Assembly: GCF_024519155.1 (NCBI RefSeq)
Contig: NZ_JANIFJ010000001.1
Span: 558,001-622,000 of the forward strand
Length of the DNA: 64,000 nt
Direction of reading: 5' to 3'
Source: Mangrovibrevibacter kandeliae
GTDB taxonomy: Bacteria > Pseudomonadota > Alphaproteobacteria > Rhizobiales > Rhizobiaceae
Positions 42,347-51,823 of this stretch are shown here, in pieces. Under the pieces are notes generated by a model. The model saw only the letters and a list, made by a program, of their open reading frames with translations, ran no database searches and was not told the origin of the DNA. A program made the translations under genes and the position numbers. The first letter of the stretch is position 1, and the number at the start of each line of letters is the position of its first letter.

Positions 42347-44985
42347 TGTATCTGCGCTCGCTGAAGCTCGTCGACTTCGCCGGCGTCGCGGCCACCGAGA
42401 TGGAGTTGCTCGAGCCCGGCCTCAACGTCATCGTCGGCGACAACGAGGCCGGCAAGTCGACGCTTCTGACCGCGCTGCGAGCCGCCTTCTTCCAGAAGCA
42501 CCGGGCGAGCGGCGAGACCGTTCGCGCGCTGGCGCCCTACAATCGGAGCGCACGGCCGGAGGTGGAGGTCGGCTTCGACCTCGCCGACACGCCCTACACG
42601 CTGCGCAAGACCTTCCTCCAGAAGCCGGAAGCCGAGCTCTCCTGGCCCGGCGGACGCCTCTCCGGCGATGCCGTGGAGGAACGCCTCGCCGAACTCTTCC
42701 GCTTCACCCACAGCGCCGCGCGCAAGCCGAAGGACGGCGACTTCGCCGGCGCCTTCGGCCTCCTCTGGGTCGAGCAGGGGCGCTCGACCGCCGGCCTCGA
42801 CATCGGCGAGGGGCGCGACGCGGTGACGGCCTCGCTCGAGGGCGAGGTCGGCCGGATCCTCGGCGGCGACCGGGGCCGAGCGCTGATCGTCGCGGCCAAG
42901 ACCCTGCAGGACCGCTTCTTCACCGACACCGGTCGGGAGGCGAAGAGTTCGCCGGTCAAGCTGGCGGAGCAGGAGATCGAAAGCCTCGGCGCCGAGCTCG
43001 GCACCCGGCGTCAGCTGAGGCAGGCCTTCGAGGACAAGCTGCAGCGGCTGGAGAGCCGCCGTGCGACGCTCGCTTCCTATGAGCGGGACGAGGCTTTGGC
43101 CAAGGCGGAGGCGGCCTTCGAGGCGGCCGAGGAGCAGTCGCGGCGCACCGCCGGGCTGGAGGCGCTGCGTCAGGACGCGGAACGGGACCTGCGCCATGTC
43201 GAGGCGATGCGCGAGGGCGCCGTGGAGCGGCTGCGTCGGCGCGATGCGCTGATCGCCGATGCAGCCAAGGCCGACGAGGCGATGCGGCGCATCGCCGAAG
43301 AGGCGGAGCTGCTAACGCGGGAGGCCCGGCTGCTCGCCGCGGCAGTGGCGGAGGCGGACGCGGCGCAGACAACGGCTCGGGCCGCGGCCGAGCGGGCGGA
43401 AGCCGCGGACGAGGCGGTGCGCGGCCGCAGCGATCGCGAGCGTCTTCACCGGTCGATCGAGACGCTGCAGCGGCGGCTCGCGGAGGCTTCGGCCGTGCGG
43501 GCAGCGCTGGGTCCGCTGCGCGCGGCCGAGACGGCCGCGCCCGTTCCGGACGGTGCCGCGATCAAGGCTCTCGAAGCTGCCGAGCGCAGACGCCGCGACG
43601 TCGCCGCTCGCCTGTCGGTGGCCGCGCCCGTGATCGGTTTCGAACCGGTGGATCCGGCACGGGTGCGCGACGCGGCGGGTGCGCCGGTGGATGTGACGGC
43701 GCCGCTCCGGGTCACCACCCGGACGGTGTTCGTGCTCGAAGGTTTCGGCCGGATCACCATCGAGCCCGGCGGCGACGCCGAGGCCCTGCGGCGCGAGAGC
43801 GAGGCGGCGGACCAGGATTTCGCGGCTCTGCTCGCTCGGTATCAGGTCGCCTCGCTCGACGATGCCCGCACCAGACTCGCCGCCGCGGCCGAGCGGCGCA
43901 TCGAGATCGGCACGCTCGGCGCCCGACTGGAGGCGCTCCTGCCGGACGGCGAGGAGGCCACACGGAACGAGCTGGAGCGGTTGCGGGCGGAGATGCAGGC
44001 GATCGCGGCGGCGGGTGGGGGAGACGTGGCGCACGTCGCCGAGGATCCGGCCGCTGCCCGGGCGGCGCGGACGGCGGCGCGTCGGCGGCTGGATGAGGCG
44101 ACGCAGGCGCTCGAGCGGGCGCGGCGGCGGGCGGCCGAGCAGGAGACCCGCAGGGCGGCGGTCGAGGCCGAGCGCCGGTACCGGAGCGAGGAGGCGTCCC
44201 GGCTCGATCGCGCGCGCGCCGAAGCCGAGGCCGAACGCAACCGGGCCGCCTTGTCGGCCGATCTCGGCGCGGCCGAGATGGATCGCGCGTCCAAGGCTGC
44301 GGTGGTCGAGCTGCGTCGGCAGGACCTCGCTGCGGCCGATCCCGAAGCGGTCGCTCTCACCTTGCGGGCCCGCCGCCAGGCGCTTGCAGAAATCCGCCGC
44401 ACGCTCGCCGATCTGCGCGGCGAGGTGCAACGCCTGGAGGGCGAACTCGAAGGACAGGGCGCGAGCGCTGTCGGCGAGGAGATCGCGCGGCTGGAAGGCG
44501 AGCTCGAAGCCGGCGGGCGGCGGCTGGAGCGGCTGCGTCTGGAAGCCAACGCCTCCCGGCTTCTGTACGGCAGCCTCGTGGCCGCGCAGCGCGAGGCGAA
44601 GGAGCACTGGCTCGGTCCGATCAAGAGCCGCGTCGCGCCCTATCTCCGCCTGATCCATCCCGACACCGATGTCGAGTTCGACGAAACCACACTCGAGATC
44701 CGCGGGCTGCAGCGCGGCGGCGTCGAGGAGGACTTCCGGCGCCTGTCGGCCGGCGCGCGCGAACAGGTCGCGGTGGTGACGCGCCTGGCCCTCGCCGACG
44801 TGCTCAAGCGCGGCGGCCATCCTGCGGCGGTCATCCTCGACGACGCCCTGGTCAATACGGACGAGAAGCGGCTCGAGCGGATGCATCTGGTGCTGCAGAG
44901 GGCGGCGGAAGGCCTGCAGATCATCGTCCTGACCTGCCGTGAGCGGGACTTCCGCGGTCTCGGCGCTCCGATCTTCCGGCTTTGA
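42346..44985 (+). CDS. SbcC/YhaN-like SMC-type ATPase
   Basis: An 879-residue protein with Walker A 'GDNEAGKST' near residue 35, long Arg/Glu/Ala-rich coiled coil (about 215-440 and 540-760), and a C-terminal ATPase half with 'LSAGAREQVAVVTRLALADVL' (ABC signature) and 'AVILDDALVNTD' (Walker B). The N-terminus 'LRSLKLVDFAGV' is typical of YhaN. With the upstream nuclease it forms an SbcCD/Rad50-Mre11-like or YhaNO complex acting on DNA ends. There is no obvious CxxC zinc hook at the coil apex, which fits YhaN better than SbcC. Confidence 0.83.
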   Translation: MYLRSLKLVDFAGVAATEMELLEPGLNVIVGDNEAGKSTLLTALRAAFFQKHRASGETVRALAPYNRSARPEVEVGFDLADTPYTLRKTFLQKPEAELSWPGGRLSGDAVEERLAELFRFTHSAARKPKDGDFAGAFGLLWVEQGRSTAGLDIGEGRDAVTASLEGEVGRILGGDRGRALIVAAKTLQDRFFTDTGREAKSSPVKLAEQEIESLGAELGTRRQLRQAFEDKLQRLESRRATLASYERDEALAKAEAAFEAAEEQSRRTAGLEALRQDAERDLRHVEAMREGAVERLRRRDALIADAAKADEAMRRIAEEAELLTREARLLAAAVAEADAAQTTARAAAERAEAADEAVRGRSDRERLHRSIETLQRRLAEASAVRAALGPLRAAETAAPVPDGAAIKALEAAERRRRDVAARLSVAAPVIGFEPVDPARVRDAAGAPVDVTAPLRVTTRTVFVLEGFGRITIEPGGDAEALRRESEAADQDFAALLARYQVASLDDARTRLAAAAERRIEIGTLGARLEALLPDGEEATRNELERLRAEMQAIAAAGGGDVAHVAEDPAAARAARTAARRRLDEATQALERARRRAAEQETRRAAVEAERRYRSEEASRLDRARAEAEAERNRAALSADLGAAEMDRASKAAVVELRRQDLAAADPEAVALTLRARRQALAEIRRTLADLRGEVQRLEGELEGQGASAVGEEIARLEGELEAGGRRLERLRLEANASRLLYGSLVAAQREAKEHWLGPIKSRVAPYLRLIHPDTDVEFDETTLEIRGLQRGGVEEDFRRLSAGAREQVAVVTRLALADVLKRGGHPAAVILDDALVNTDEKRLERMHLVLQRAAEGLQIIVLTCRERDFRGLGAPIFRL

Positions 44986-45288
44986 TTCGAGCGGCCGGCA
45001 AGTCTGCCTCACCAGCAAAAGTCCGGTTTTGTTAAGCTTCAGGTCAGCTTGATGAACAGACCGCTAATGAAAAAGTGGCATTCACGCAACAGGGGTGTGT
45101 TCAAAGCGTCCCATCCCCGCCGAACGCCCATTTGTGCGATTGCATCGGGGCGAGAGCTGAATAATGGTCACCTTGGAAAGAACGCGGGGCAAGTCGCTTC
45201 GGGCTTTCGAAGAGGGGATGGGGCAGGGAAGGCTGTCCTTCAAACAAGGCCCAACCCTAACCTATAAAATTGACTGGAGGTCAGGACC
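44986..45288. other. Leader and promoter region of the porin gene
   Basis: The 303 bp hold no convincing gene. A TTGTTA at 45029-45034 could be a -35, but no good -10 follows at 16-18 bp. The AT-rich CTATAAAATTG (45264-45274) lies too close to the ribosome site GGAGG (45276-45280) to serve as a -10. A long porin leader is therefore likely, with room for small-RNA control. Confidence 0.3.
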
Positions 45289-46443
45289 ATGAACATCAAG
45301 AGCCTTCTTCTCGGCTCCGCTGCGGCTCTCGTCGCAGTTTCCGGCGCCCGCGCTGCTGACGCGGTCGTCATGGCCGAGCCGGAGCCGGTTGAGTACGTCC
45401 GCGTTTGCGACGTCTACGGCGCTGGCTTCTTCTACATCCCGGGCACCGAGACCTGCATGAAGATCGGCGGCTACGTCCGCTATCAGGTCGAGGCCGCGAC
45501 GAACATCGACAACACGGACCTGCAGGACGATCCGGATGGCACGGGCGACTACCGTGTCAGCAGCCGCGTCCGCACCCGTCTGAACTTCGACGTTCGTGAA
45601 GAGACCGAGCTCGGCACCCTGCGCGCCTATGCCCGCGTCCAGGCGACCAACCGTTTCGGTGGCGACGCCAGCTACGTCATGCCGCAGGCCTACATCCAGC
45701 TCGGCGGCCTCACCATGGGCTACCTCGACTCGCTGTGGACCACCCGTGACGGCCTGCTGATCGACGAAGACTACGCGGTCGGCGACTACACCGCGAACCG
45801 CGCTTCGTACACCTTCACCTTCGGCGGCGGCTTCGATGCCACGATCTCGCTCGAAGACGATGGCTCGGGCGACTGGACCCCGGACGTCCTGGCTCAGCTC
45901 GGCTATGCCGGCGGCTGGGGTGAGGCTTACATCACCGGCGCCTACGACGAGCAGGTCGATGGCCTCTTCGGCACCGCTGACGACGACGACGGCTCCTTCG
46001 CTCTGAAGGCCGGCATCCTCCTCAAGGATCTCTTCGTCGCCGACTCGCAGTTCAAGGTTGAGGGCACCTATGCCTTCGATCCGAACGTCTACAACACCGA
46101 TGACGGCCTCGGCACGTTCGACATCTCCGAGTTCGGCATCGAGAACCAGAGCTTCGACCCGCTCCCGCTCGAGTGGAGCATCGGTGCCGGCTACGCCCAG
46201 GGCTTCGGCCGCGTCGGCGTGGCGGTTGCCGCCCAGTACCTGAAGACCTTCGACTTCACGTACGCCGGCAGCAACACCGAGCTCGACATCTACCGCGGTG
46301 CGGTCGACGTCGGTTACGAGCTGACCAAGAACTTCGACGTCCTGGCCGAGGTTCGCTACACCTACCTGGACGGCGACCGCGCTGCCGGCGACTTCGACGC
46401 CGACCAGACCGCTGGCTTCCTCCGCTTCCAGCGCAACTTCTAA
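45289..46443 (+). CDS. Outer membrane porin, Omp2/RopA-type
   Basis: A 384-residue beta-barrel porin. A signal peptide (MNIKSLLLGSAAALVAVSGA, cleaved after ARA) is followed by 'VCDVYGAGFFYIPGTETCMKIGGYVRY', with the paired cysteines of rhizobial porins. Alternating aromatic strands and Asp/Gly-rich loops lead to a terminal Phe (QRNF), the barrel-assembly signal. It forms a trimeric general diffusion pore. The codon use is markedly biased (GGC, CTC, TTC, ACC), as for highly expressed genes. GGAGG precedes the ATG, and a strong terminator follows the stop. Confidence 0.95.
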   Translation: MNIKSLLLGSAAALVAVSGARAADAVVMAEPEPVEYVRVCDVYGAGFFYIPGTETCMKIGGYVRYQVEAATNIDNTDLQDDPDGTGDYRVSSRVRTRLNFDVREETELGTLRAYARVQATNRFGGDASYVMPQAYIQLGGLTMGYLDSLWTTRDGLLIDEDYAVGDYTANRASYTFTFGGGFDATISLEDDGSGDWTPDVLAQLGYAGGWGEAYITGAYDEQVDGLFGTADDDDGSFALKAGILLKDLFVADSQFKVEGTYAFDPNVYNTDDGLGTFDISEFGIENQSFDPLPLEWSIGAGYAQGFGRVGVAVAAQYLKTFDFTYAGSNTELDIYRGAVDVGYELTKNFDVLAEVRYTYLDGDRAAGDFDADQTAGFLRFQRNF

Positions 46444-46469
46444 TCGGATCACTCCGATCGGAAATCGGG

Positions 46470-46496
46470 GCCCGGCGCACAGCGCCGGGCCTTTTT
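46470..46496 (+). terminator. Intrinsic terminator of the porin gene
   Basis: GCCCGGCGC (46470-46478), loop ACA, GCGCCGGGC (46482-46490) gives a perfect 9-bp stem followed by CTTTTT (46491-46496). It lies 26 bp after the stop. A smaller 6-bp hairpin (ATCGGA/TCCGAT, 46443-46458) sits between them. Confidence 0.9.
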
Positions 46497-46500
46497 GTTT

Positions 46501-47105
46501 GGGCCGGCCGCATGCGTCCGCCGTGGTTCGTGCGAATCCGGGCCTGGCGGCTGATCCAGTCCAATCGATCGTCGACGGCGGCGCTTCCTGTGACGGCTCC
46601 GCTGCGTCATCGCCGCCCCGATTTGCGTGTGAGGCGAAACCTTGTGACGGGGTGCGGCCGCGAGGTCCTTTTGCAGGCGAGTCGGACCCGCCCTCTCTCA
46701 AACGGAAGGCAGTCCGTCTGATTCTGCGGCTCACAGCACCCCTTCGACCCACGTCATATGCGGTGACGCCCAGCGGCTGACGGCTTGAATGTCGGCGACG
46801 CAAGTGACGGGGATCCGGCTCTCGGTGACCGATGGGATCCCGACGGCACAGTGCGGGTCTGTCAGCCTTCACGTGCGATGGCTGCCTCGTGACACCCGAC
46901 CGCGTGGTGATGACCTGACGCCTCGCCTCTAGACCGTCCGGTGCCCGCGGTGCCCGGTGCGCGGCGCGACCCTACCGTCCCACAAATGCGCCGGACCGCC
47001 GCCGAGGTCGGCCGTGGCCGTCCGAGGAGAGCGACGATGCGCGAGCCGGGCCCGTGTCCGAACCGTGTGGCCGGGTTCGATGGCCTTTCGCAGGGAACGA
47101 CCGCA
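46501..47105. other. Gene-free region between porin and lytic transglycosylase
   Basis: About 600 bp flanked by two inward-facing terminators, so it should be poorly transcribed. Several short frames are open, but none has a ribosome site or recognisable protein. GTGACGG recurs three times (near 46590, 46644 and 46804). No RNA gene could be identified. Confidence 0.35.
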
Positions 47106-47135
47106 CAAAAAGAAAGGCCGGGCGTCTGCCCGGCC
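47106..47135 (-). terminator. Intrinsic terminator of the lytic transglycosylase gene
   Basis: Read on the minus strand, GGCCGGGC (47135-47128), loop AGAC, GCCCGGCC (47123-47116) is followed by TTTCTTTTT. It is 50 bp after the transglycosylase stop. The 8-bp perfect GC stem plus U-run is a classic factor-independent terminator. Confidence 0.88.
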
Positions 47136-47184
47136 TCGAGGGGTATTGCGCCGGCGTCTCCTGCGCCGGCTGCGGGCGGTTCCG

Positions 47185-49353
47185 TCAGCTGCGGCGGCCG
47201 AAGCGCAGGTCCTGCTCGATGCTGAACGGCGCCCCGAGCCGGATCTTGTAGACCTGGTAGTTCTCCATCACCCGCTGCACGTAGTTGCGGGTCTCGGTGA
47301 AGGGGATCCGCTCGACCCAGTCCACCACCTCGTCGAGCGACTTGCCGCGCGGGTCGCCGAAGCGCTCCACCCATTCGCGCGCGCGGCGCGGACCGGCATT
47401 GTAGGCGATGAAGGTCAGGATGTAGGAGCCGTCGAAGTCGTCGATCTGCTGGCCGAGATAGTGGCTGCCGAGCGTGGCGTTGTAGCCGGGGTCGCTGGTC
47501 AGGCGGGCGAGCGAGTAGGGCATGCCCGCCTTGCTGGCGACGTTCTTGGCGGTGCCCGGCATCAGCTGCAGCAGTCCGAGCGCGCCCACCGGCGACCGGG
47601 CGCCGGGGTTGAACTCGCTCTCCTGGCGGGCGATCGCATAGGCGAGAGCCTTGCCGGCGGCCGAAATGCGGGCGTCGGCCGGAATGACGCCGATCGGGAA
47701 GGCGAGGGCAGGGGCGTCGACGCCGCGATACGCCGCCTGCTTGCCGACCTTCAGCGCCATGTAGTGGTTGTCGTTCTGCTCGGCCATCACCGCCAGCAGC
47801 GCGAGCTCACCCGGGCTGTCGAGCTCGTCGGCGAGGTCGCGGTAGATGATGTTGGCGCGGCTGTCGTAGTCGATGTCCTGCAGCCGCTTGATGGCGCGAA
47901 CGGCCTCGCGCTGCTCGAAGCGTCGGCGCTCGGCATCGGTGGGCTTGGGATATTCGATGTCGCCCGGACGGGCCCCGAGGCGCGCGGCGGCGAGCTGGCC
48001 GTAATAGGTGGTGCCATAGGAGGCGGCGCGGCCGTAATAGCTGCGGGCGTTGCCCGGGCCGCCGGCCTCCGCGGCGCGGCCGAGCCAGTAATAGGCGCGG
48101 GAGGCCGACATCGGGCGCGAGGAGAACTCGGCGATCCGGGAGAAGTGCTTGGCGGCGGTCGACGGGTCGTTCAGGAAGCGCAGCGCGTACCAGCCGGCGT
48201 GGAACTCGGCCTCGGCGGCGTCGCTCGGCGTTTCGGCGCTGTGCGCCGCAGCGACCTTGTAGGCGAGCTTCGGCTCGCCCTGGTCGATGAGATCGCGCGA
48301 GATGATGCGGCGCTCGTTCCACCAGGCGTCCGGGTCGATCAGCGTCGTGCGGTCGCGCGGCGCCTTGAGCAGGATTGCGGCGGCGTCGTCGACATTGCCG
48401 ACCTTGCGGGCGTATTCGACCTGCGCCAGCAGGTAGCCCGGGTCGGAGCGCTGTGCGGACGGAACGGCGGCCAGCAGCTGCGGCGTCGTCTTCTCGCCGC
48501 GGATCGCCGCGGCGCGGGCCGCAAACAGGGCTTCGGCGCCGGCCCGGCCGGCCGAGCGCTTGGCGTCGGCGACCCGGTCGCGATAGAGCAGCCAGTCCAT
48601 GCGATACTTGTGGTCGGCGCGCGTCAGGAGCGTGCCGAACTGGTCGAGGATCTTGGCCTCCATCCCGCTGTCCAGCGTGTCGGTCCGCCAGACCTTCTGG
48701 ATCAGCGCCTTGGCATGGCCGACGTCGCCGGCCTCGATCATCGCGCGGGCGAGAACCATGGCGCCCTCCGCGGTCTCGGGCTGGCTCTGGCCGAAGGCGG
48801 CGAGCACCGCGCGCGCCGGCGGCTGCTCGCGGTAGAGCGCGCGTTCGGAGTTGGCGCGCAGCGTCTTCATGCCCGGCCACGCGCGAAGTTCACTCGCCGT
48901 CTGCGCGATCTCGAAGGACGGCACGTCCTTGCCGCCGTGCAGCGCGACGGCCCAGGCGAGGATGTGCCGGTCGAGCGAACCCGGCAGCATGCCCTCGCGG
49001 ATCGCCCGGGCCTTGTCGACGTCGCCGCGGGTCAGGGCATCCAGGCCGTCCTTCAGCTTGCCGTCGATCGGTCGGATGTCGGCGAGGCGGGCGGTCGAGG
49101 CCGTGATGGCGGCGGTGTAAGGGCTCGGCGTGGAGTCGACGGAGGGTGCCTTCGGCAGCAGCGGGTTCTGCGTCGGCACGGGACCGCCGAAGCGCGACGG
49201 GTCGATCTGCACGCCGCTGCCGGTGATGCCCGGCCGCAGGCGCGGCATCGGCCCGACCGGCGGCAGCATCGAGTCCGCGAGAGCCGCGGTGGCAAGGAGG
49301 CTCGAGAGGACGGCGCTGCCGATCGCACGGGTGAGGGTCGCTGCTGCTGCCAT
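47185..49353 (-). CDS. Soluble lytic murein transglycosylase (Slt family)
   Basis: A 722-residue periplasmic enzyme. A signal peptide (about 1-26, ending LADS) is followed by a long alpha-helical superhelical domain (about 80-530) and a C-terminal lysozyme-like domain. The catalytic Glu lies in 'ARQESEFNPGARSPVGALG', and 'LLQLMPGTAK' and 'FIAYNAGPRRAREW' complete the Slt70 motifs. It cleaves the MurNAc-GlcNAc bond to leave 1,6-anhydroMurNAc in cell-wall turnover. Length exceeds E. coli Slt70 (about 645), mostly through a Pro-rich N-terminal linker. It is divergent from dapA. Confidence 0.93.
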   Translation of the reverse strand: MAAAATLTRAIGSAVLSSLLATAALADSMLPPVGPMPRLRPGITGSGVQIDPSRFGGPVPTQNPLLPKAPSVDSTPSPYTAAITASTARLADIRPIDGKLKDGLDALTRGDVDKARAIREGMLPGSLDRHILAWAVALHGGKDVPSFEIAQTASELRAWPGMKTLRANSERALYREQPPARAVLAAFGQSQPETAEGAMVLARAMIEAGDVGHAKALIQKVWRTDTLDSGMEAKILDQFGTLLTRADHKYRMDWLLYRDRVADAKRSAGRAGAEALFAARAAAIRGEKTTPQLLAAVPSAQRSDPGYLLAQVEYARKVGNVDDAAAILLKAPRDRTTLIDPDAWWNERRIISRDLIDQGEPKLAYKVAAAHSAETPSDAAEAEFHAGWYALRFLNDPSTAAKHFSRIAEFSSRPMSASRAYYWLGRAAEAGGPGNARSYYGRAASYGTTYYGQLAAARLGARPGDIEYPKPTDAERRRFEQREAVRAIKRLQDIDYDSRANIIYRDLADELDSPGELALLAVMAEQNDNHYMALKVGKQAAYRGVDAPALAFPIGVIPADARISAAGKALAYAIARQESEFNPGARSPVGALGLLQLMPGTAKNVASKAGMPYSLARLTSDPGYNATLGSHYLGQQIDDFDGSYILTFIAYNAGPRRAREWVERFGDPRGKSLDEVVDWVERIPFTETRNYVQRVMENYQVYKIRLGAPFSIEQDLRFGRRS

Positions 49354-49675
49354 GGTGTCCTCTGGTCCAACCGTCGCGGCGCCGTGCCGTTCTGAACAGG
49401 TTTGGCGATGGTTGCCAAATCTCTCACGGGCGAGGTGAAGAAGTCGTAAAATACGATCCGTCTCGGCGGCCGCGACGCGCCCGGCGCGCGCCTCGGCTTG
49501 TTTCCGTTCGGACGCTTCACTATTGTGCCCAGCCAGTCGCCGGGAAAGCGGCCGTTTTCAGGGCGCGGTCACCGCAGCCGGTTTGCGGTCGCCGGGATGA
49601 CGCCAGCGGACGATAAGCGATAACAGAGCCTTGGCCTCCGTGCGATGCCGAAAGGCCGGAGGAGTGCCGAGAAGC
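49354..49675. promoter_or_regulatory. Divergent promoter region of slt and dapA
   Basis: The 322 bp contain no gene. Two inverted repeats lie on the slt side: TTTGGC/GCCAAA (49401-49406, 49414-49419; 7-bp spacer) and TCGTA-AAA-TACGA (49444-49456). The latter is in the only AT-rich patch and may overlap the slt promoter. The dapA leader contains GGAGGAG at 49658-49664. Confidence 0.35.
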
Positions 49676-50557
49676 ATGTTCAAGGGTTCGATGCCGGCGC
49701 TGGTGACGCCGTTTGCCGCGGACGGCTGCCTGGACGAAGCGGCGTTCCGCGCCTTTGCCGAGTGGCAGATCGGGGAGGGAAGCCACGGCCTCGTGCCGGT
49801 CGGAACCACCGGCGAGAGCCCCACCCTGACCCATGACGAGCACAAGCGCGTCGTCGAGCTCTGCGTGGAGGTCGCCCGCGGCCGCGTCCCGGTCATCGCG
49901 GGTGCCGGCTCGAACAACACCGCCGAGGCCGTCGACCTCGCCAGGTTCGCCGAACGAGCCGGTGCCGACGGGCTGCTCGTCGTCACGCCCTACTACAACA
50001 AGCCGAGCCAGCGCGGTCTCTACGAGCACTATGCGCGGATCGCGCAGGCGGTGAGCCTGCCGATCATCATCTACAACATCCCGCCGCGGTCGGTGATCGA
50101 CATGATGCCGGAGACCATGGCACGGCTGGCGGCCGACTTCTCGAACATCGTCGGCGTCAAGGATGCGACCGCCAAGCTCGACCGCGTGTCCGAGCAGCGG
50201 CTGGCCTGCGGCCCCGACTTCATCCAGCTGTCCGGCGAGGATGCGACGGCGCTCGGCTTCATGGCGCAGGGCGGCCATGGCTGCATCTCGGTCACCGCCA
50301 ACGTCGCGCCGCGGCTCTGCGCCGAGTTCCAGACCGCCTGCATGGGGCAGGACTATCGCGCTGCGCTGGAGCTGCAGGACCGGCTGATGCCGCTGCACAA
50401 GGCGATCTTCCTCGAGCCGAATCCGGCCGGGCCGAAATATGCGCTGTCGCGGCTCGGCAAGATGGGCGCGACGGTGCGCTCGCCGATGGTGCCCCTGGAG
50501 GCCGCGACGGAGGCGAAGATCGACGCCGCGCTCCGCCACGCCGGCCTTCTGAATTGA
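49676..50557 (+). CDS. dapA: 4-hydroxy-tetrahydrodipicolinate synthase DapA
   Basis: A 293-residue TIM-barrel enzyme that condenses pyruvate with aspartate semialdehyde, the first step of lysine and diaminopimelate synthesis. The pyruvate Schiff-base Lys is K162 ('[11 protein letters not shown]'), the catalytic Tyr residues are Y107 ('TPYYNKPSQ') and Y133 ('IYNIPPRSV'), and 'GTTGESPTL' binds substrate. Numbering matches E. coli DapA almost exactly. ATG 49676 is used because the upstream extension is not conserved; the ribosome site is a spaced GGAGGAG. smpB follows 71 bp downstream. Confidence 0.96.
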   Translation: MFKGSMPALVTPFAADGCLDEAAFRAFAEWQIGEGSHGLVPVGTTGESPTLTHDEHKRVVELCVEVARGRVPVIAGAGSNNTAEAVDLARFAERAGADGLLVVTPYYNKPSQRGLYEHYARIAQAVSLPIIIYNIPPRSVIDMMPETMARLAADFSNIVGVKDATAKLDRVSEQRLACGPDFIQLSGEDATALGFMAQGGHGCISVTANVAPRLCAEFQTACMGQDYRAALELQDRLMPLHKAIFLEPNPAGPKYALSRLGKMGATVRSPMVPLEAATEAKIDAALRHAGLLN

Positions 50558-50628
50558 AGCAAGGTCGGCTCGGGCCTATCTCAAGGGGCCCGACGCCGCT
50601 CCCGCCGGCGCGCAGCAGCTGAAGATCG

Positions 50629-51102
50629 ATGGCCAAATCCGCAAAACCGAAGTCGAACGTCGTCGCCGAGAACCGGCGCGCGCGCTTCAACTACGAGATC
50701 ATCGACACGCTCGAGGCCGGGCTCGTGCTGACGGGCACCGAGGTCAAGTCGCTGCGCACCGGCAAGGCGACGATCGCCGAGTCCTATGCGACCGAGGAGG
50801 ACGGCGAGATCTGGCTGATCAACTCCAACGTCCCGGAATACCTGCAGGCCAACCGCTTCAACCACACGCCGACGCGGCGCCGGAAGCTGCTCGTGCACAA
50901 GAAGCAGCTGAACCGGCTGGCCGGCGCCGTGCAGCGCGACGGCATGACGCTCGTGCCGCTGAAGATCTATTTCAACGACAGCGGCATCGCCAAGCTCGAG
51001 CTCGCGCTGGCGCGCGGCAAGAACGCACCGGACAAGCGCGAGACGATCAAGGAGCGCGACTGGAACCGGCAGAAGCAGCGGCTCCTCAAAGAGAGCCGCT
51101 GA
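50629..51102 (+). CDS. smpB: SsrA-binding protein SmpB
   Basis: A 157-residue RNA-binding protein of trans-translation. It holds tmRNA in the stalled ribosome. Conserved parts are '[20 protein letters not shown]', '[19 protein letters not shown]', '[12 protein letters not shown]' and the basic C-terminal tail '[14 protein letters not shown]' that mimics the anticodon arm. Length is normal. dapA-smpB adjacency is common in rhizobia. No ssrA gene is seen in this window. Confidence 0.96.
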   Translation: MAKSAKPKSNVVAENRRARFNYEIIDTLEAGLVLTGTEVKSLRTGKATIAESYATEEDGEIWLINSNVPEYLQANRFNHTPTRRRKLLVHKKQLNRLAGAVQRDGMTLVPLKIYFNDSGIAKLELALARGKNAPDKRETIKERDWNRQKQRLLKESR

Positions 51103-51125
51103 AGCGGCTGGGTCACCGGCTCCGC

Positions 51126-51812
51126 CTATCGCGGGGTCTGCAGCCGTTCGGCGGCGCGGGCGAACACCGCCTCGAACATCGCGGTCGTCAGCACCCCGGT
51201 GTTGGTGTTGTAGCGCGAGCAGTGATAGCTGGCGATTAGCGAAAAGCCGGCGACCTCGTGTTCCGCGCCATGCCCGAAGGCCGCATCCTTGAGCCGGACG
51301 CCGAGGGCACGCAACGTCGAGTCATGCGCGATGCGGCCGAGCGTGACGATCACCTGCAGGTTCGCGAACGCGCGGATGTTCGGCGCGAGGAACTGGCGGC
51401 AGGTGTTGATCTCGGCTGGCGTCGGCTTGTTCTCCGGCGGCACGCACCGCACCGAATTGACGATCGCGGTCCCGTAGAGGGCCAGCCCGTCGTCGGGACG
51501 GGCGTCGAAGCGGCCATTGGCAAAGCCGAACTTGTGCAGCGTCGCGTAGAGGAGATCCCCGGCATAGTCGCCGGTGAAGGGGCGGCCGGTCCGGTTGGCG
51601 CCGCGCAGCCCCGGCGCCAGCCCGGCGATCAGCAGCCTTACGGCATCCGGGCCTTCCGCAGGCAGAAAGCTCTGCACCGGCGCATTGTGCCAGGCGGGCT
51701 CCTTTGTCCGCCAGCTCTCGCGGAAGTCGACCAGCCGCGGGCACAGCGGGCAGTCGCGATCGGGCTCGACCGGCAGCGCGGCGGGGGCCGCTGCGTCGGC
51801 ACGCACGGTCAT
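51126..51812 (-). CDS. Family 5 uracil-DNA glycosylase (UDGb)
   Basis: A 228-residue iron-sulphur uracil-DNA glycosylase. 'CPLCPRLVDFR' supplies the first two cysteines, and 'VRCVPPENKPTPAEINTC' the next pair. Motif A is 'GLAPGLRGANRTGRPFTGDYAG', cut here by the family's 'GANRTGRPFTGD' core; motif B lies in 'ASYHCSRYNTNTG'. Family 5 enzymes remove uracil, and also hypoxanthine and other deaminated bases. The ATG at 51812 follows the NYN gene stop by 11 nt on the same strand, so the two may be cotranscribed. It converges with smpB. Confidence 0.88.
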   Translation of the reverse strand: MTVRADAAAPAALPVEPDRDCPLCPRLVDFRESWRTKEPAWHNAPVQSFLPAEGPDAVRLLIAGLAPGLRGANRTGRPFTGDYAGDLLYATLHKFGFANGRFDARPDDGLALYGTAIVNSVRCVPPENKPTPAEINTCRQFLAPNIRAFANLQVIVTLGRIAHDSTLRALGVRLKDAAFGHGAEHEVAGFSLIASYHCSRYNTNTGVLTTAMFEAVFARAAERLQTPR

Positions 51813-51823
51813 CGCCGGCACGC

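Noticed and set aside
45264-45274. CTATAAAATTG as a -10 of the porin gene
   Set aside because: It abuts the ribosome site, leaving no room for a leader with a usable Shine-Dalgarno, and has no -35.
46499-46780. Short open frames after the porin terminator
   Set aside because: No ribosome site, atypical amino acid composition and no homology recalled.
50571-50592. CGGGCC/GGCCCG hairpin between dapA and smpB as a terminator
   Set aside because: Only 6 bp, 10-nt loop and no T-run.
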